Shown one piece after another: positions 62,194-64,000 of a stretch of DNA of 64,000 nt. Under the pieces are notes generated by a model that saw only the letters and a program-made list of their open reading frames with translations, had not been told where the DNA came from and did no database searches. Positions within the stretch are counted from its first letter, which is position 1. Each line of letters opens with the position of its first letter. The stretch spans positions 682,001 to 746,000 of the forward strand of contig NZ_CP046600.1 in assembly GCF_018278905.1 (NCBI RefSeq), given 5' to 3'. The stretch is from Mycobacterium spongiae (GTDB taxonomy: Bacteria > Actinomycetota > Actinomycetes > Mycobacteriales > Mycobacteriaceae). A program made the position numbers and the translations under genes.

Positions 62194-63027
62194 ATGTCCG
62201 CGGGAAACGCTGTGCGGGAGTGGCGCACTCGTCGGCGCATAAGCCAAATGGACCTGGCGCACCAAGTCGGTGTGTCGCCGCGGCACATCAGCTTCGTGGA
62301 GACTGGCCGGGCGAATGCAAGCCGGAACCTGCTACTCGGAATCGGCGAGTCGCTTGACCTTCCGCTGGGCGCACGCAACCAATTGCTGCTCGCCGGCGGC
62401 TACGCGCCCGCCTTTACTGAGCACACCCTGGATGCTGAGCGGATGCGGCCGGTCAAGGCGGCCGTCGACGCCGTACTCTGCGGGCACGCGCCGTATCCGG
62501 CTCTCGTCACCGACGCATGCTGGAATCTGGTTGCCGCCAACGTGGGCTGTGTCGTGTTGGTCGAGGGCGTCGATCCGGAGCTGGTGTCTGGGTCGATCAA
62601 CGTGATGAGGTTGTGCTTGCACCCAAGGGGATTGGCCCCACGGCTGCTCAACTATGCGGAGGTGCGCGGGGCGATACTGCGCCGTATCCGTCGCCAGGCG
62701 GACGTCACGGCTGCCCCCGATATCTGTCAACTCTACGAGGAAGTGTCGGGCTTTCCAGCACCCGTGGCTGAGCTGAGCGAGGCGGAATCCCAGCTGTACG
62801 TACCGTTTCGACTGGCCGGCCTCGACGGGGTCGAACTGCGATTCGTCAACACGATTGCGACGTTCGGCGGCCCGCTCGACGTCGGCGTGGAGAGCCTGGC
62901 CATGGAGTCATTCTTTCCTGCGGACACCGCCACGGCTGATCACCTGCACCGCCTGGACAGCGGTCGGCGGCTGCGTGCCGTCGCCGACGACTATCCGCAA
63001 CTGCTCGACTTCATCAGCGGCCAGTAG
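62194..63027 (+). CDS. XRE regulator with MmyB-like ligand domain
   Basis: 277 aa from ATG 62194; an in-frame ATG at 62137 would abut the divergent start and is less likely. N-terminal HTH (about 5-60): AVREWRTRRRISQMDLAHQV and GVSPRHISFVETGRANASRN. Then LLLAGGYAPAFTEHTLD and the PAS-like MmyB ligand domain (VTDACWNLVAANVGCVVLVE, YVPFRLAGLDGVELRFVNTI, VESLAMESFFPADTATADHL). MmyB-type regulators are thought to bind fatty-acid-like ligands. It probably controls the divergent membrane-protein gene. Confidence 0.9.
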   Translation: MSAGNAVREWRTRRRISQMDLAHQVGVSPRHISFVETGRANASRNLLLGIGESLDLPLGARNQLLLAGGYAPAFTEHTLDAERMRPVKAAVDAVLCGHAPYPALVTDACWNLVAANVGCVVLVEGVDPELVSGSINVMRLCLHPRGLAPRLLNYAEVRGAILRRIRRQADVTAAPDICQLYEEVSGFPAPVAELSEAESQLYVPFRLAGLDGVELRFVNTIATFGGPLDVGVESLAMESFFPADTATADHLHRLDSGRRLRAVADDYPQLLDFISGQ

Positions 63028-63065
63028 ACAATCGCCGGACCTGCGGGGTGTGCGCCTCGGTCGGC

Positions 63066-64000
63066 TTACGGCACGCCGTTGATTCCGTCTTCGCCGATAA
63101 GGAGCCCGCCGGCACCGCCGGTGCCGCCGTCGCCTGGGGTTACACCAATGCCGCCGTTGCCGCCATTGCCGCCATTGCCCACCAACGGCCCGGCGCTGCC
63201 GCCGGCGCCGCCGGCCCCGCCGCCACCAATAACGTCGGCGCCCTCCCCGCCGGCGCCGCCGGCCCCGCCGCTGCCCGCGAGCTGCCCGCCGCTGCCGCCG
63301 GCCCCACCGTTGCCGCCGGTACTGAGAAGAAAGGCGCTGCCGCCGGCGCCGCCGGCCCCGCCGCGGCCGAGCAGCCCGGCGTTGCCGCCAGCGCCGCCGG
63401 CCCCGCCAGCGTTGGCGCTCTGCCCGCCGAACCCGCCGGCCCCGGCGTCGGAGAACAGCAGTCCGGCATTGCCGCCGCCGCCACCGGCACCCCCGATGCC
63501 ATTACCGCTGCTGACCCCGCCGTCGCCGCCGACCCCGCCGGCACCGAACAGGAACCCGGCGCTGCCGCCAGCACCACCGTCCCCGCCATCGAGAGTGGCG
63601 CCGAATCCACCGGCCCCGCCGGCACCTCCGGGACCGCCGAGAGTCCCAGCGCTGCCGCCGGATCCGCCGGCACCCCCGGCGTGGCCCAATCCACCGAGCC
63701 CGCCGAGCCCGCCGCCAGCGCCGACCAGACCGCCAAGGAGCCCACCAGCCCCGCCGGTCCCGCCCGCGCCACCGGTGGCGTTGGCACTAACGAAGCTGGT
63801 TCCGCCCGCGCCGCCAGTCCCGCCGGCGCTCCACAGACCGCCGGCGCCGCCGGTGCCGCCGGCCCCGCCGCTGGCGGCAGTCGCGACCCCGCCGGTCCCG
63901 CCGGCACCGCCGTCGCCCAACAGCCACCCGCCGGTGCCGCCGGCCCCACCGACACCGCCGACGCCACCTGCCGCGCGCGCGCCGGTTCCCCCGGTCCCGC
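63066..64000 (-). CDS. PE_PGRS family protein, 3' part (runs off the window)
   Basis: The minus-strand frame ends at TAA 63066-63068 and stays open to the window edge. It encodes only Gly-rich PGRS repeats ([11 protein letters not shown]) and ends [11 protein letters not shown], the usual PE_PGRS tail. The PE domain and start lie beyond 64000. The second large open frame on the same strand here is an out-of-frame shadow of the repeats. Confidence 0.9.
   Translation of the reverse strand, partial: GTGGTGARAAGGVGGVGGAGGTGGWLLGDGGAGGTGGVATAASGGAGGTGGAGGLWSAGGTGGAGGTSFVSANATGGAGGTGGAGGLLGGLVGAGGGLGGLGGLGHAGGAGGSGGSAGTLGGPGGAGGAGGFGATLDGGDGGAGGSAGFLFGAGGVGGDGGVSSGNGIGGAGGGGGNAGLLFSDAGAGGFGGQSANAGGAGGAGGNAGLLGRGGAGGAGGSAFLLSTGGNGGAGGSGGQLAGSGGAGGAGGEGADVIGGGGAGGAGGSAGPLVGNGGNGGNGGIGVTPGDGGTGGAGGLLIGEDGINGVP

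Overview
This is a high-GC mycobacterial chromosome segment. Several features point to a slow-growing Mycobacterium close to the M. tuberculosis complex: two PE_PGRS genes, two PPE-SVP genes, an F420-dependent glucose-6-phosphate dehydrogenase, a GlnX-GlnH-PknG cluster, a 13E12-type HNH gene and several Lpq lipoproteins. The core gene order follows the H37Rv stretch Rv0388c-Rv0434 from memory. The proteins differ visibly from what I recall of H37Rv, and several blocks differ, so this is probably not M. tuberculosis itself. Gene names are assigned by protein resemblance plus synteny; no search was run.

Region 1 (1-10.6 kb) is accessory DNA. It holds the end of a probable thioesterase and a frameshifted mmpL remnant. 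These are followed by a three-gene minus-strand operon with 4-nt overlaps: a ThsB-like TIR protein (DUF1863 type), a small RipA-like three-helix membrane protein, and a 90-aa protein of unknown function. Next come an IS110-type transposase remnant, a 1457-aa TIR-nSTAND-TM-WD40 protein, and a convergent 1046-aa patatin-like protein. A second transposase remnant closes the block. I read it as a probable anti-phage defence island; this is inference.

Region 2 (10.6-18.2 kb) has a PE_PGRS gene, then a lysin-B-like esterase and a multidomain lysin-A-like peptidoglycan hydrolase with no other phage genes. A PPE gene follows, preceded by a shrunken PE-like ORF.

Region 3 (18.6-35 kb) is mostly core metabolism: purT, a rhodanese, metZ, ndhA, an LpqS-like protein with a copper-box-like sequence, a PPE gene, a TetR regulator, lpqK with its secreted neighbour, fadE7, a DUF3054 protein, an MBL-fold hydrolase, a 55-bp tandem repeat, fgd1, pta and ackA. 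The mmpS1-mmpL1-fadD30-pks6 block that I recall between Rv0401 and Rv0406c in H37Rv is absent.

Region 4 (35-54 kb) carries an AbiEi/DUF559-like gene, the glnX-glnH-pknG operon, mutT3, and thiamine genes in two groups (thiE with divergent thiO-thiS-thiG, and thiC-thiD), each group with a TPP riboswitch. Between and around them lie a CD225/DUF2752 pair, lpqL, lpqM, a 13E12-type gene, a membrane protein and an alpha/beta hydrolase.

Region 5 (54-64 kb) has Rv0424c- and Rv0426c-like genes with no ctpH between them (only a doubtful trace), then def, a GNAT gene and xthA as one operon, a DUF3263 gene, virR, sodC, a GCS2-type ligase and a Lon-N-domain gene. It ends with a divergent membrane protein/XRE regulator pair and the 3' part of a second PE_PGRS gene that runs off the window.
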